From positions 868,001 through 932,000 of the forward strand of contig CAWEUK010000002.1 of NCBI GenBank assembly GCA_963812245.1: a stretch of DNA of 64,000 bases, given 5' to 3'. The notes below the pieces were generated by a model. The model saw only the letters and a list, made by a program, of their open reading frames with translations. It searched no databases and was not told the origin of the DNA. This document shows, one piece after another, positions 29,334 to 37,651 of this stretch. Position numbers and translations under genes: made by a program. How positions within the stretch are numbered: position 1 is the stretch's first letter; each line of letters starts with the position of its first letter. The DNA comes from Salsipaludibacter sp963812245 (lineage in GTDB: Bacteria > Actinomycetota > Nitriliruptoria > Nitriliruptorales > Nitriliruptoraceae).

Positions 29334-31849
29334 GTCCCCGGGTGGGCCTGGTGGTCGTCTCCCACAGCCGACCGCTGGCCGAGGCTGCCGTCGCGCTGGC
29401 CATCCAGATGGTTGCCGACGATCCACCGTCCATCGCCGTGGCGGCCGGCACCGAGGACGGCGGCATCGGGACTGACGCCATGGCGGTGCTGTCGGGCATC
29501 GAGGAGGTGGCCTCGAGTGCCGGTGTCCTGGTGCTGATGGACCTGGGCAGTGCCGTGTTGAGCGCCGAGATGGCGCTGGAGTTCCTGGGCGAGGTCGACT
29601 ACCGCGTGGAGCTGACGGGTGCGCCACTGGTCGAGGGCCTCGTCGCGGCCGTGGTGCAGGCGAGCCTGGGCAGCGATCTCGACACCGTGCGCAGCGAGGC
29701 CACTGCGGCCATGGACGCCAAGCACGACCAGGTCGGCGACGGCGACGAGGTGGCACCGTCCGACGCCGAACCGACACCTGGCGAGGACCGCACCGACGAC
29801 CCTGCGGACGCGGTGTCCGACGTGGTGCTCGTGAACGAGCAGGGCCTGCACGCCCGGCCGGCAGCGGCACTGGTCCGAGTGGCAGCCGGCCACGACGCCC
29901 GGCTCGAGGTCGTCAACCTGTCGACCGGTGCCGGGCCCGCCGCGGCCTCGAGCCTGAGCGGGGTCGCGCGGCTGGGTGCTCGTCATGGACACCGCCTGCA
30001 ACTGGCAGCCTGGGGTCCCGACGCGCAGGCAGCCGTGGACGCCGTCGGGGAGCTGGTTCGCGACGGGTTCGGCGAACCCGTGGCGCCGATCCCCGCAGAA
30101 GAGGACGAGGCGACCGGTGACGGTGACGGACCCGACGAGGTCCCCACGGCTGCGCGACCACGTCCGGCCTGGGCGACGTCGGCACCGTCCGCCGTCGTGG
30201 GCATCTCGCCCGGCCGCGCGATCGGACCGGTGGCCCGCCTGGAGGTGGCCGTGACCGTGGCACCGCCGGCGACCGTGCTGGACGAGTCCGCGCGCGAACC
30301 AGCGGTCGCTGCGCTGCTGGCGGCAGCCGAGGAGGTCGCCTCGGCGCTGGAGGCGCAGGCCGGCACGGTCGACGACGACCACACGTCCGCGATCCTCTCC
30401 GCCACCGCCATGATGGCCCGGGATCCGGAGTTGCTGGCAGCGGCAACCGACCGCGTACGAGACGACGGGACCCACCCCGCCACGGCAGTGGTCGAGGCCG
30501 CCAACGAGGTCGTGGAGGCCTTCGCCGAGGCTGGTGGGTACCTGGCCGAACGACAGGTCGACGTCCAGGATGTCCGCGACCGGATCGTGGCGCGCCTGCT
30601 CGACCAGCCCATGCCGGGGGTGCCGACGCGCAGTGACCCGTTCGTGCTCGTCGCCGACGACCTCGCACCAGCCGACACGGCGACCCTGGCCGGGTCGAAC
30701 TGCGTGGCGCTCGTCGTTCGTGACGGCGGTCCGACGTCACACACCGCCATCATCGCGCGCCGCCTGGGCATCCCGGCGGTGGTCGTCGGTGCAGCGGTCG
30801 ACGGGCTGACGGACGGGCAGACCGTGCTGGTGGACGGGACGGCAGCCAGGTTGCAGGTGGACCCCCAGCCCGCCGAAAGTGCCGCCACGACTCGCCCCCC
30901 GACGCCGGTCCCGGACTTCGACGGGCGGGGCCGCACGTCGGACGGCAGCCCCGTGTCGCTGCTGGCCAACGTGGGGGGCATCGACGACGTTCGCGCCGCA
31001 CGGTCGGCACGCGCCCAGGGGATCGGCTTGCTGCGCACCGAGTTCCTGTTCCTGGAACGGCGGGCGGAGCCTGACCACGACGAACAGGTGACGGCCTACC
31101 GCAACCTGATCGAGCCGTTCTCCGGCGCCACCGTGGTCGTGCGGACGCTGGACGCCGGTTCCGACAAGCCGCTGCCGTTCCTCGACGATGGCCCCGAACC
31201 AAATCCGGCGCTGGGGGTTCGTGGGCTGCGCACGGCGTGGCAGCATCCCGGTGTGCTCGACCGCCAACTGGCCGCGGTGGCGGCGGCTGCGTCGACGACC
31301 GATGCGCAACTGCGGGTGATGGCACCGATGGTGGCGACACCGGCCGAGGCAGCGATGTTCGCGGCGGCCTGTGCCGCCCATGGCCTGGTCGCCGGGGTGA
31401 TGGTCGAGACTCCCGCCGCCGCGTTGTCGGCCGAGCAACTCCTGGACCACGTCCAGTTCCTGAGCATCGGGACCAACGACCTCAGCCAGTACACGATGGC
31501 CGCCGACCGCATGGCGGGCGCCGTCGCGGGCCTGAACGATCCGTGGCAGCCCGCCGTCCTGGCACTCGTCGAGGCCGTTGCGAAGGCCGGGCGGGCGCGC
31601 GGGAAGCCGGTCGGGGTGTGCGGGGAGGCAGCGTCCGATCCGGCGCTGGCCGTGGTGCTGGCCGGCCTGGGGGTGACGAGCCTGTCGATGGTTCCGTCCG
31701 CCCTGGCGCCGGTGGCGCTGGCGCTTGCCGCCACCGCCATGGAGCGGTGTCGCGAGTTGGCGCAGCTCGCGGTCACCGCGGGATCGGCCGAGGAAGCCCG
31801 TGCGACCGTTCGCGCCGGGCTGCCAGTGCTGGACGACCACGGCCTGTGA
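29330..31849 (+). CDS. dhaM: DhaM phosphotransferase: EIIA-Dha, HPr and full-length enzyme I in one chain
   Basis: Relays phosphate from PEP to the ADP on DhaL. 839 residues in three parts. Residues 1-135 are EIIA-Man-like with phosphohistidine in VVSHSRPLAEA (His12). Residues about 163-250 are HPr, with GLHARPAA carrying the active histidine. From about 285 to the end is enzyme I: phosphohistidine in DGGPTSHTAIIARR, then the PEP-binding barrel with RTEFLFL, VVRTLDAGSDKPLPF, IGTNDLSQYTMAADR and GVCGEAASDP. E. coli DhaM stops after the N-terminal part of enzyme I, so this version should accept phosphate from PEP directly. Pro/Asp-rich linkers separate the parts. It starts in an ATGA overlap with dhaL. 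Confidence 0.95.
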   Translation: MSPRVGLVVVSHSRPLAEAAVALAIQMVADDPPSIAVAAGTEDGGIGTDAMAVLSGIEEVASSAGVLVLMDLGSAVLSAEMALEFLGEVDYRVELTGAPLVEGLVAAVVQASLGSDLDTVRSEATAAMDAKHDQVGDGDEVAPSDAEPTPGEDRTDDPADAVSDVVLVNEQGLHARPAAALVRVAAGHDARLEVVNLSTGAGPAAASSLSGVARLGARHGHRLQLAAWGPDAQAAVDAVGELVRDGFGEPVAPIPAEEDEATGDGDGPDEVPTAARPRPAWATSAPSAVVGISPGRAIGPVARLEVAVTVAPPATVLDESAREPAVAALLAAAEEVASALEAQAGTVDDDHTSAILSATAMMARDPELLAAATDRVRDDGTHPATAVVEAANEVVEAFAEAGGYLAERQVDVQDVRDRIVARLLDQPMPGVPTRSDPFVLVADDLAPADTATLAGSNCVALVVRDGGPTSHTAIIARRLGIPAVVVGAAVDGLTDGQTVLVDGTAARLQVDPQPAESAATTRPPTPVPDFDGRGRTSDGSPVSLLANVGGIDDVRAARSARAQGIGLLRTEFLFLERRAEPDHDEQVTAYRNLIEPFSGATVVVRTLDAGSDKPLPFLDDGPEPNPALGVRGLRTAWQHPGVLDRQLAAVAAAASTTDAQLRVMAPMVATPAEAAMFAAACAAHGLVAGVMVETPAAALSAEQLLDHVQFLSIGTNDLSQYTMAADRMAGAVAGLNDPWQPAVLALVEAVAKAGRARGKPVGVCGEAASDPALAVVLAGLGVTSLSMVPSALAPVALALAATAMERCRELAQLAVTAGSAEEARATVRAGLPVLDDHGL

Positions 31850-31945
31850 CCCGAACCGCTGGCCAGCCGCACCGACATTGTCGGCTCACCGCCTCGACGG
31901 TTGGCCGTGAGTCTCGGAATCTGCGGATGGGGCTGTCGTGTCGGG

Positions 31946-32017
31946 TGCCCCCGGCAGGAATCGAACCTGCGCTCACGGTTTAGGAAACCGATGCTCTATC
32001 CACTGAGCTACGAGGGC
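31946..32017 (-). tRNA. tRNA-Arg (anticodon CCT)
   Basis: A 72-base cloverleaf on the minus strand. The acceptor stem GCCCTCG pairs with CGGGGGC, discriminator A. The D arm is GCTC-AGTGGATA-GAGC and the anticodon loop is TTCCTAA, giving CCT, which reads AGG. The T arm GCAGG-TTCGATT-CCTGC is perfect. The CCA end is not encoded. Position 27-43 is a mismatch. A small palindrome, CCGACATTGTCGG (31872-31884), lies downstream, between this gene and the convergent dhaM, and may help termination. Confidence 0.95.
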
Positions 32018-32103
32018 ATGTGGTGCGACCCGCAGGGTACGCGCGGACCGCTCATCCGGTTGACTGGCACCCACCCGCCCGATCCACGTCACGAAGGCCT
32101 GCG

Positions 32104-32493
32104 ATGCCCTCCCAGATCGCCACGGCTGATCTCACCCTGGCCGCGGTCCCACCTGACCTGGTCGTCGGGGCGTCCGATGTCTGCCCAGCCCCGGACGCCG
32201 CAGCGGATGGCGAGTCCGTCGTCCATGGCGTCGATGTCGTCGTGCGGTTCGCCCAGACCTTCAACGGCTACGCCTGGGGCGGCGGGCCACAGGAGTTGGG
32301 CACGAAGGTCGCGTCGGTCGAGGCAGCCTGGTCGGCCGGACACCCGTTGCCGGGGTCGCTCGACATGCTGCGCGCGAGTCTCTTCCTGTTCATCCGGGCC
32401 CATCGACACGCCGGCGGCCACCCGATGACATCCGACGAGGCAGCCTGGGTGAACGCCCTGCTCGCTGCCATCCGCGAGCGCCTGCGCGGCTGA
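32104..32493 (+). CDS. Hypothetical protein, 129 residues
   Basis: I do not recognise this protein. The ATG at 32104 follows GAAGG. It lacks a signal peptide or membrane segment. The N-terminal half is Ala/Pro/Asp-rich. The middle, VVVRFAQTFNGYAWGGGP, looks like a folded core with conserved-type aromatic residues. The C-terminal half is helical (DMLRASLFLFIRAHRH, EAAWVNALLAAIRERL). Codon composition matches neighbouring genes. It sits between the tRNA gene and the 71-bp repeat array. Confidence 0.55.
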   Translation: MPSQIATADLTLAAVPPDLVVGASDVCPAPDAAADGESVVHGVDVVVRFAQTFNGYAWGGGPQELGTKVASVEAAWSAGHPLPGSLDMLRASLFLFIRAHRHAGGHPMTSDEAAWVNALLAAIRERLRG

Positions 32494-32560
32494 CTGCGCG
32501 GCGGTGCGCCGGCCCGCCGGATCCACGCTGACGTGGTGGCGCCCACTGCTGGTTGCGCAC

Positions 32561-32742
32561 TGGGCGTGAAACCGACCGGATACCGCCGGGTCCACGCCCA
32601 CCATGTTGCGCGTGGCCTACCCCCATCGCACTGGGCGTCAGATCGGCCGGATACTGCCGGGTCCACGCCCAGCACCTTGCCCCAGGCCCACCTCCATCGC
32701 ACTGGGCGTCAGAGCGACCGGATACCGCCGATTCCACGCCCA
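32561..32742. repeat. Three copies of the 40-bp palindrome-ended repeat at a 71-bp period
   Basis: Copies lie at 32561-32600, 32632-32671 and 32703-32742, each 40 bp, opening TGGGCGT and closing CCACGCCCA. Read on the minus strand they match the copies at 15014-15122 and 60546-60585. The two 31-base gaps between copies are themselves about three-quarters identical (both end CCATCGCAC), so the real tandem unit is 71 bp. They fill most of the space between the hypothetical gene and the convergent metal exporter; the rest of 32494-32786 shows nothing I can call. Confidence 0.85.
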
Positions 32743-32786
32743 CTGGCGGGCCGTGCACCGGGTCGCCCCGGGTGTGGAGGTCGTGC

Positions 32787-33707
32787 TCAGAAGGTCAGGG
32801 CGTCGCAGTCGTCACAGGCACCGTGCTCGGGCGGGTCGATCTGGACCGTGGCGTGCCCGATGGCATGGTCGTCGCGCAGCACTCGTTTGGCCGCGTCGAG
32901 CACCCGATGTCCTGCCTCCATCTGGTCCGTGGACATGTGGACCGACGCCACGTCCATGCCCGACGTGAGCGTCCACACGTGCAGGTCGTGGACGTCCACG
33001 ACGCCGTCGATCCGGGCCAGGTCACTGGTGATCGCCTCGACGTCGAGGTGGGGTGGCGCCGACTGCACGAGCACCCGGACGGCCTTGCGCGCCAGGTTGA
33101 AGGTGCGGGGGAGCACCCACAGGCCCAGCAGGATCCCGAAGATCGGGTCGATGCGTTCGAACCCGGTGAAGCGGATCACCACCGCGGCCGTGACCGCGGC
33201 GACGGATCCCACCGTGTCGGCCAGCACCTCGAGCCTGGCCCCCTCCATGTTCAACGATTCCTCGCTGCCGGCACGCAGGATGCGCAGAACCACCAGGTTC
33301 ACGATCAGCCCGATGACGGCCACCACGAGCATCAGGCCCGACTCGACCTCGACCGGCTGCGACAGGCGCTGGATGGCAGTCCAGATGATCCAGATCGCGA
33401 GGCCCGCCAGCAGCACCGCGTTGGCCAGCGCCGCCAGGATCTCCAGGCGATACAGCCCGTAGGTGCGTTGGCGGTTCGCCGTTCCGGCCAGCGCTGCCTG
33501 GATGGCGGCCAGCGACATCGCCAGTCCGAGGACGTCGGTGAGCATGTGGCCGGCGTCCGACAACAACGCCAGGGACCCCGACACCACGCCGCCGACCAAC
33601 TCGACCACGAAGAAGGTGCCCAGCAGTGCCAGGGCGATCACCAGGGCGCGACGGTGGCGACCGGACGCGTGGCCGGGCGGTGCACCGTGGCTGTGGCCTG
33701 TTCCCAC
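32787..33707 (-). CDS. Cation diffusion facilitator (CzcD/ZitB-like metal exporter)
   Basis: Exports divalent metal, typically zinc, in exchange for protons. 306 residues. Six membrane helices are seen. The metal-site histidine/aspartates appear in LLSDAGHMLTDVLGLAMS (helix 2) and LEVLADTVGSVAAV (helix 5), where the usual HxxxD has Ala-Asp. The cytoplasmic domain has VVDVHDLHVWTLTSG. The GTG at 33707 (start VGTGHSHG) has GGAG at seven bases, better than the upstream frame, which has no convincing start. The C-terminus carries CDDCD, a possible extra metal site. Confidence 0.9.
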   Translation of the reverse strand: MGTGHSHGAPPGHASGRHRRALVIALALLGTFFVVELVGGVVSGSLALLSDAGHMLTDVLGLAMSLAAIQAALAGTANRQRTYGLYRLEILAALANAVLLAGLAIWIIWTAIQRLSQPVEVESGLMLVVAVIGLIVNLVVLRILRAGSEESLNMEGARLEVLADTVGSVAAVTAAVVIRFTGFERIDPIFGILLGLWVLPRTFNLARKAVRVLVQSAPPHLDVEAITSDLARIDGVVDVHDLHVWTLTSGMDVASVHMSTDQMEAGHRVLDAAKRVLRDDHAIGHATVQIDPPEHGACDDCDALTF

Positions 33708-33848
33708 GAGCTGCTCCAGTGCGATCAGGTCGACGACAGTGACTTCACCATACCCAGCACGGCATGCACGGAAACCACGGCACGTGGACAGTTGGAACCG
33801 CACAGATGCACCAATGCCCGGGCACTGTCGGCCCCGGCCCCGGGGTGG

Positions 33849-34133
33849 TCAGTTCGTCACGCCCCAGGCGATCAGGCCGGCGAACTTGTCCGCACCGGTC
33901 CTGCCGTAGACGTGGATGCCGTCCGGGCCGAACCAACTCGGGTTGGAGCCACTGGAACCGGGCCAGTCCCGCAACGAGGCGTTTGCGTGGCCCGGGACTT
34001 CGCTGGCCAGTTTGGCGTTGACGGTGTCCTCCCACCGGCGCGGGACCCGCACGTTCAGGACCCCGGGCCACCGGGGCGACCGGTGGGAACCGTCCGTCCC
34101 GACGTGCAGGCGGGAGTCGATGGGAACTGGCAC
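33849..34133 (-). pseudogene. C-terminal remnant of an SGNH/acyltransferase-type hydrolase
   Basis: About 94 codons from an in-frame GTG. The text VLNVRVPRRWEDTVNAKLAS, then DWPGSSGSNPSWFGPDGIHV and ADKFAGLIA, matches the end of SGNH domains found at the C-terminus of acyltransferase-3 proteins, including the catalytic D-x-x-H (FGPDGIHV). The nucleophile Gly-Asp-Ser block and the oxyanion Gly are absent: the frame runs upstream only through sequence antisense or overlapping to the thioredoxin gene. It is probably a truncated gene; a short real protein is possible. The 140 bases between it and the CDF start hold nothing recognisable. Confidence 0.45.
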
Positions 34134-34189
34134 CGGGTGCAGATCGAGGGAGACGCGATGGCCGTCCGGACGTGCGCCCAGCCCGGATG

Positions 34190-35168
34190 TCAGCCCAGAC
34201 CGGCGGCGAACTCCACCATCGCCGCGAGGCCGTCCACACCCTGTTCGCCGGCCGTGCGTGCCGCGACGGTGCCGTCCGGCGCGATGACGACGAAGAACGG
34301 GTAGCTCGTCACGCCCATGGCTCGCGCCACGTCCTGGTCGGCGGTGTCCAGCAGCACGGGCTCGTCCCAGGACCGCGGGCCCTCGAGCATCCAGTCCGAC
34401 GGCGGCCAGTTGGGGCTGTCGTCGCGCTGCGCGGTCGGGACGGCGACCACCTCGACACCGTTGGGCAGGTCCGGATCGATCCAGGCATCGAGCAGGCGTG
34501 GAAACTCGGCCTGGCAGTGGGGGCACCAGTGGGCGAGGAACACCAGGATCGTGGCGTCGCCGTCGACCGGCGTCGTCACCCATTCACCCGTGAAGTTCTC
34601 GCCGGTGATCACGGGTGCAGGCATGCCCACCATCGGGTCGGCAGCGATGTCGCTGGCATCCGGATCCAGGGGGTCGAGTTCGGTGCCCGTCACGTCGACG
34701 GTCGGACTGAACTCCTGCACCGAGCCGCCCTCGTACTCGGGGACGACCAACGTGGGACCGCGGTCATCGGGACCCACTGCACGCAGCACGAATCCTGCGA
34801 CCAGCGCCAGTCCGAGCGCCGTGATGGCCATCCAGAATCGCCGTGGATTCTGCATCTGCCACGTGGGTGGTTCCTCGGAGCCATGCCGCGCTGGGGGCGG
34901 CGGTGGCACCGGACTGGCGTCGGCCACGGGCCCGTGAGGTGCGACGGGCCCGGCGTCGGACCTCGCGTCGGGGCCGTCGACAGGCCTCGCGTCGGGCCAG
35001 GTGGGCGGTGGCAGCGCGGGAGCCGGTGGCCACGGCGGTGGCGGTGGTGCTGGATCCGTCGGTGGCGGTGGTGGTGCCGAATCCGTCGGTGGTCGTGGCA
35101 CGGGTTCGCCCGTGATCGGTGGCGGTGGCTGCCCCGCGGGGTCGCCACCGCCGACCGTCGTCGGTCAT
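34190..35168 (-). CDS. Membrane-anchored TlpA-like thioredoxin with Pro-rich cytoplasmic tail, 5' frame break
   Basis: Extracytoplasmic thiol-disulfide protein. A long Pro-rich N-terminal region (TDSAPPPPPTDPAPPPPP) leads to one membrane helix (FWMAITALGLALVAGFVL). The thioredoxin domain follows with active site FLAHWCPHCQAEFP and cis-Pro SYPFFVVIAPDG. The intact frame starts at GTG 35101. One extra base near 35156 separates it from ATG 35168, which would add MTDD then GGGDPAGQPPPPITGEPV. That composition matches the tail, so I extend to 35168 (325 residues). Its mature domain is a close paralogue of the next gene's, and the gene is eight bases from it. Confidence 0.82.
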
Positions 35169-35176
35169 GTCACCGG

Positions 35177-35953
35177 TCACTGGTCCTGTGGTGCCACCGT
35201 CGACTGCTCACCGGACTCACCGATGCTGCCCGCGTCGGCGGCACCCGCGGCGACATCGATGAGGGACTGCAACTGGTCGCGGCCAAGTTCGCCGGAGGTG
35301 CGCGCCAGCACGGTGCCATCAGGTGCCACGACCACGAAGAACGGGTAGCTCGCCAGGCCGTACGCGGCTGCCACCTCGGCTTCCTGGGTGTCGGCAAGGA
35401 TCGGCTCGTCCCAGTCGTTGTCGGCCAGCAGCCAGTTCGACGGGGGGTAGTTGGCGGCGTCGTCACGAGTCGCGGTCGTGACCGCGGCAACGTTCACGCC
35501 GTCGGGCAGATCTGTCTCGATCCATTCCTCCATCATCAGCGGCACCTCGGCCTGGCAGTGGGGGCACCAGTGCGCCAGGAAGGACAGGATCGTGGATTCG
35601 CCGTCCACGGGAATGGTGACCTCGTCGCCGAAGAAGTCCTGCCCGGTGACCACTGGCGCCGGCATCCCGACCGCTTCGTCGGTCACGGCCGTGACCGACG
35701 CGGTGTTGTAGACCGGCAGGGTCTCGCCCTCGATCGTCACCTCCGGGCTGTACTCCTGGATCGCGCCGGTGTCGGCGGCACTGTTCTTGCTCAACACCAG
35801 GAACACGCTGCCGGCAATGATCACGACGACCAGCGCCACGAAGGCCAACGTCGTGCCGTCGACACCCGACTTCTTGTCGGGCGTCCGCGCCTGTGCGGGG
35901 CGCCGCGCCTGCCCGGCACGGCCCGTGTTGGCGGGGCGAGTCTCGTTGCTCAT
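35177..35953 (-). CDS. Membrane-anchored TlpA-like thioredoxin
   Basis: 258 residues: short basic cytoplasmic N-terminus (MSNETRPANTGRAGQARR), one membrane helix (LAFVALVVVIIAGSVFLVL), then a thioredoxin domain with FLAHWCPHCQAEVP and SYPFFVVVAPDG. ATG 35953 is preceded by AAGGAA and overlaps the DsbB-like gene's stop (ATGA). Being coupled to a DsbB-type protein, it is the likely oxidised or reduced partner of that protein. It is paralogous to the following gene, the two domains sharing the order and spacing of all motifs, so a tandem duplication is likely. Confidence 0.9.
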   Translation of the reverse strand: MSNETRPANTGRAGQARRPAQARTPDKKSGVDGTTLAFVALVVVIIAGSVFLVLSKNSAADTGAIQEYSPEVTIEGETLPVYNTASVTAVTDEAVGMPAPVVTGQDFFGDEVTIPVDGESTILSFLAHWCPHCQAEVPLMMEEWIETDLPDGVNVAAVTTATRDDAANYPPSNWLLADNDWDEPILADTQEAEVAAAYGLASYPFFVVVAPDGTVLARTSGELGRDQLQSLIDVAAGAADAGSIGESGEQSTVAPQDQ

Positions 35954-36465
35954 TGGAGCGTTCCTTGGTCGTCGGGTGCCGCCAGCAGCAGGGCAGTGAT
36001 CGAGATGAAGGCGATCAGGGCGAGGTTCGGGATGGTCAGGAGGGCGGCCGGGACCCAGATCCCGGCGCATGAGTCCCCGATGGCGCAACTGTCACCGAGC
36101 AGGTTGGGGAACTGCTGCACGATGCTGTGCCAGGTCGAGAATGCCAGACCGGGGACTGCCAGCGCCAGCAGGTACGGGCGGATGGTCAGATCTCGCCGTA
36201 CGGCTGCCAACGGCAAGAGTACCGCCAGTGGGTACATGAAGATCCGCTGCCACCAACACAGCAGGCAGGGCGTGAAGTGGAACACGTCCGACATCGTCAA
36301 CGATCCGGCGGCCGTGGCGACGGCGATGGCGGCGGCTGCCCACAGGACCTGTCGACTGTCCAGGAACTGGCGTCCGCGCACCCGTGACACGACCACGAAG
36401 CCCGCCACCAGGAGCGCGATCGCGGCGAGCATCGCCATCAGGTCGAGGAACAGCTTGGGGCTCAT
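35950..36465 (-). CDS. DsbB-family disulfide bond formation protein
   Basis: Integral membrane thiol oxidase, expected to re-oxidise the neighbouring thioredoxin-like proteins with quinone. 171 residues, four to five helices. First cysteine pair in TPCLLCWWQRIFMYPLA, the family signature; second pair in DSCAIGDSC (spaced CxxxxxC) in the outer loop. YLLALAVPGLAFSTWH separates them. The resemblance is to BdbC-type proteins of Gram-positive bacteria. ATG 36465 starts MSPKLFLDLM; the 200 open bases upstream look non-coding. Confidence 0.9.
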   Translation of the reverse strand: MSPKLFLDLMAMLAAIALLVAGFVVVSRVRGRQFLDSRQVLWAAAAIAVATAAGSLTMSDVFHFTPCLLCWWQRIFMYPLAVLLPLAAVRRDLTIRPYLLALAVPGLAFSTWHSIVQQFPNLLGDSCAIGDSCAGIWVPAALLTIPNLALIAFISITALLLAAPDDQGTLQ

Positions 36466-36694
36466 CGTGGTCCCATGGCTCGCGGGTTGGCGACCACCAG
36501 TGTCGGGTCGGGTCGGGCCAGTGTGCCGGCCCCACCTCGCTCGTGCGAATGCGTGGTGGCGCCGGCGGCTGTCCCGACCGCCCGCCGGCGTTGCATCACC
36601 GTCGGGTGCCTGGGCCAAACCGCCCCTGGATCCGCACACGCATGTGCGCCGGCCCCTCGTGGGAGCCGGCGCACATGATGGAGGTGGTGCTGGG

Positions 36695-37435
36695 TCAGCG
36701 CAGGACCGAGGTGGCCTTGCGCAGGACACCGGTGGTCAGGCCGAGGCCGAAGTTGACGTATGCCTCGGTGAAGGTGAGGACGGCGCCGACCGGCTTGGGC
36801 AGGTCGGCCGGGAGGGTGACCGGGCCGAACGAGCGGCGGTCGAGGTGATCTGCGAAGTTCTTGGCGATCAACTCGGAGCTGTCCGCAGCCTTGGAGGTGA
36901 AGCGGGCCAGGCCCGAGATGGCCTCGTCCTTGACGGCGTCGGCCTGCGTGGTGGCGGTGTCGCCGACGGCCGCAACGCGCTTCGTCGCAGCGTTGGCGGT
37001 GGTGTTGGCCCGCTTGGCGACGGCGCTGACGGCTTCCTTGGTGTCCTTGGCGGCTGCCTTGTTCGAGGCGGCTGCCTTGTCGGTGGCCTTGGAGGCCGAC
37101 TTGGTGGCCTTGGTCACGGACTGCTTGGTGCCCGCGGATGCCTTCTTGGCAGCCTTGGTCACCTTGTCGGATGCCGTGTCGGCCTTCTTGGCGACCTTGG
37201 CGGACTCCGTCTTGGCAGTCGCGGCAGTCTCCTTGACAGCCTTCGTGGAGGTCGCCGCCGCGGTCTCGGTCTGGATGCGCGTGGCGAGGACCGGGCCGAC
37301 GCCCTTGACGGCGGTCAGCTCCTCGGTGGAGGCGTCGTTGAGCTTGGCGTAGGTGTCGAACTTGGCGACGAGTTCGCCAGCGATGCGCTCGGAGACGCCA
37401 TCGATGTCGGTGAGGTGATCGGTCAGGGTCCGCAT
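36695..37435 (-). CDS. Helix-hairpin-helix / histone H1-like nucleoid protein with conserved C-terminal segment
   Basis: 246 residues in three parts. Residues 1-60 form a helix-hairpin-helix DNA-binding unit: DHLTDIDGVSERIAGELVAK and ELTAVKGVGPVLATRIQ hold two G-h-G hairpins. Residues about 65-180 are a Lys/Ala/Thr-rich, Pro-free stretch (KVAKKADTASDKVTKAAKKA) like histone H1 tails. Residues about 185-246 are a folded, less basic segment (FGPVTLPADLPKPVGAVLTF, AYVNFGLGLTTGVLRKA). DNA binding and compaction are expected. A good promoter lies upstream on this strand, suggesting strong expression. It could also be a granule-associated or stress protein. Confidence 0.8.
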   Translation of the reverse strand: MRTLTDHLTDIDGVSERIAGELVAKFDTYAKLNDASTEELTAVKGVGPVLATRIQTETAAATSTKAVKETAATAKTESAKVAKKADTASDKVTKAAKKASAGTKQSVTKATKSASKATDKAAASNKAAAKDTKEAVSAVAKRANTTANAATKRVAAVGDTATTQADAVKDEAISGLARFTSKAADSSELIAKNFADHLDRRSFGPVTLPADLPKPVGAVLTFTEAYVNFGLGLTTGVLRKATSVLR

Positions 37436-37505
37436 GGGTTGCTTCCTTGCGTGGCGAGAGATGGGAAAGTCGTGTGGTGGCCGCGTGGCTGCGGCGCGTG
37501 ATCCC

Positions 37506-37534
37506 AGTATACGAAACAGTTGCAAGCACCAAAA
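37506..37534 (-). promoter_or_regulatory. Candidate promoter of the helix-hairpin-helix gene
   Basis: On the minus strand TTTTGG (37534-37529) and TATACT (37511-37506) are 17 bases apart, about 70 bases before the ATG at 37435. This AT-richer patch stands out in GC-rich DNA. TTGCAAGCA occurs here (37520-37528) and again near 37602, a possible regulator site. Nothing else is seen in 37436-37651. Confidence 0.45.
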
Positions 37535-37651
37535 GCGGTCAACAATGGACCAATGGCCGGGTCCCGTGACGTGCAGGGGGAATATCGGGGTGAAGTGCTC
37601 GCAATTGCAAGCAGTCTGCCCGCAAACCCTCGACGGAAGTTGTGACGTCGC

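Noticed and set aside
32561..32742. CRISPR array (40-bp repeats with 31-bp gaps)
   Set aside because: The gaps are about three-quarters identical to one another, the repeat ends pair, there are only three copies and no cas genes are in the window.
34172..37501. Very long plus-strand open frame (over 1100 codons)
   Set aside because: It runs antisense to the two thioredoxins, DsbB-like and HhH genes, which have clear family motifs. Long antisense frames are expected at this GC content.
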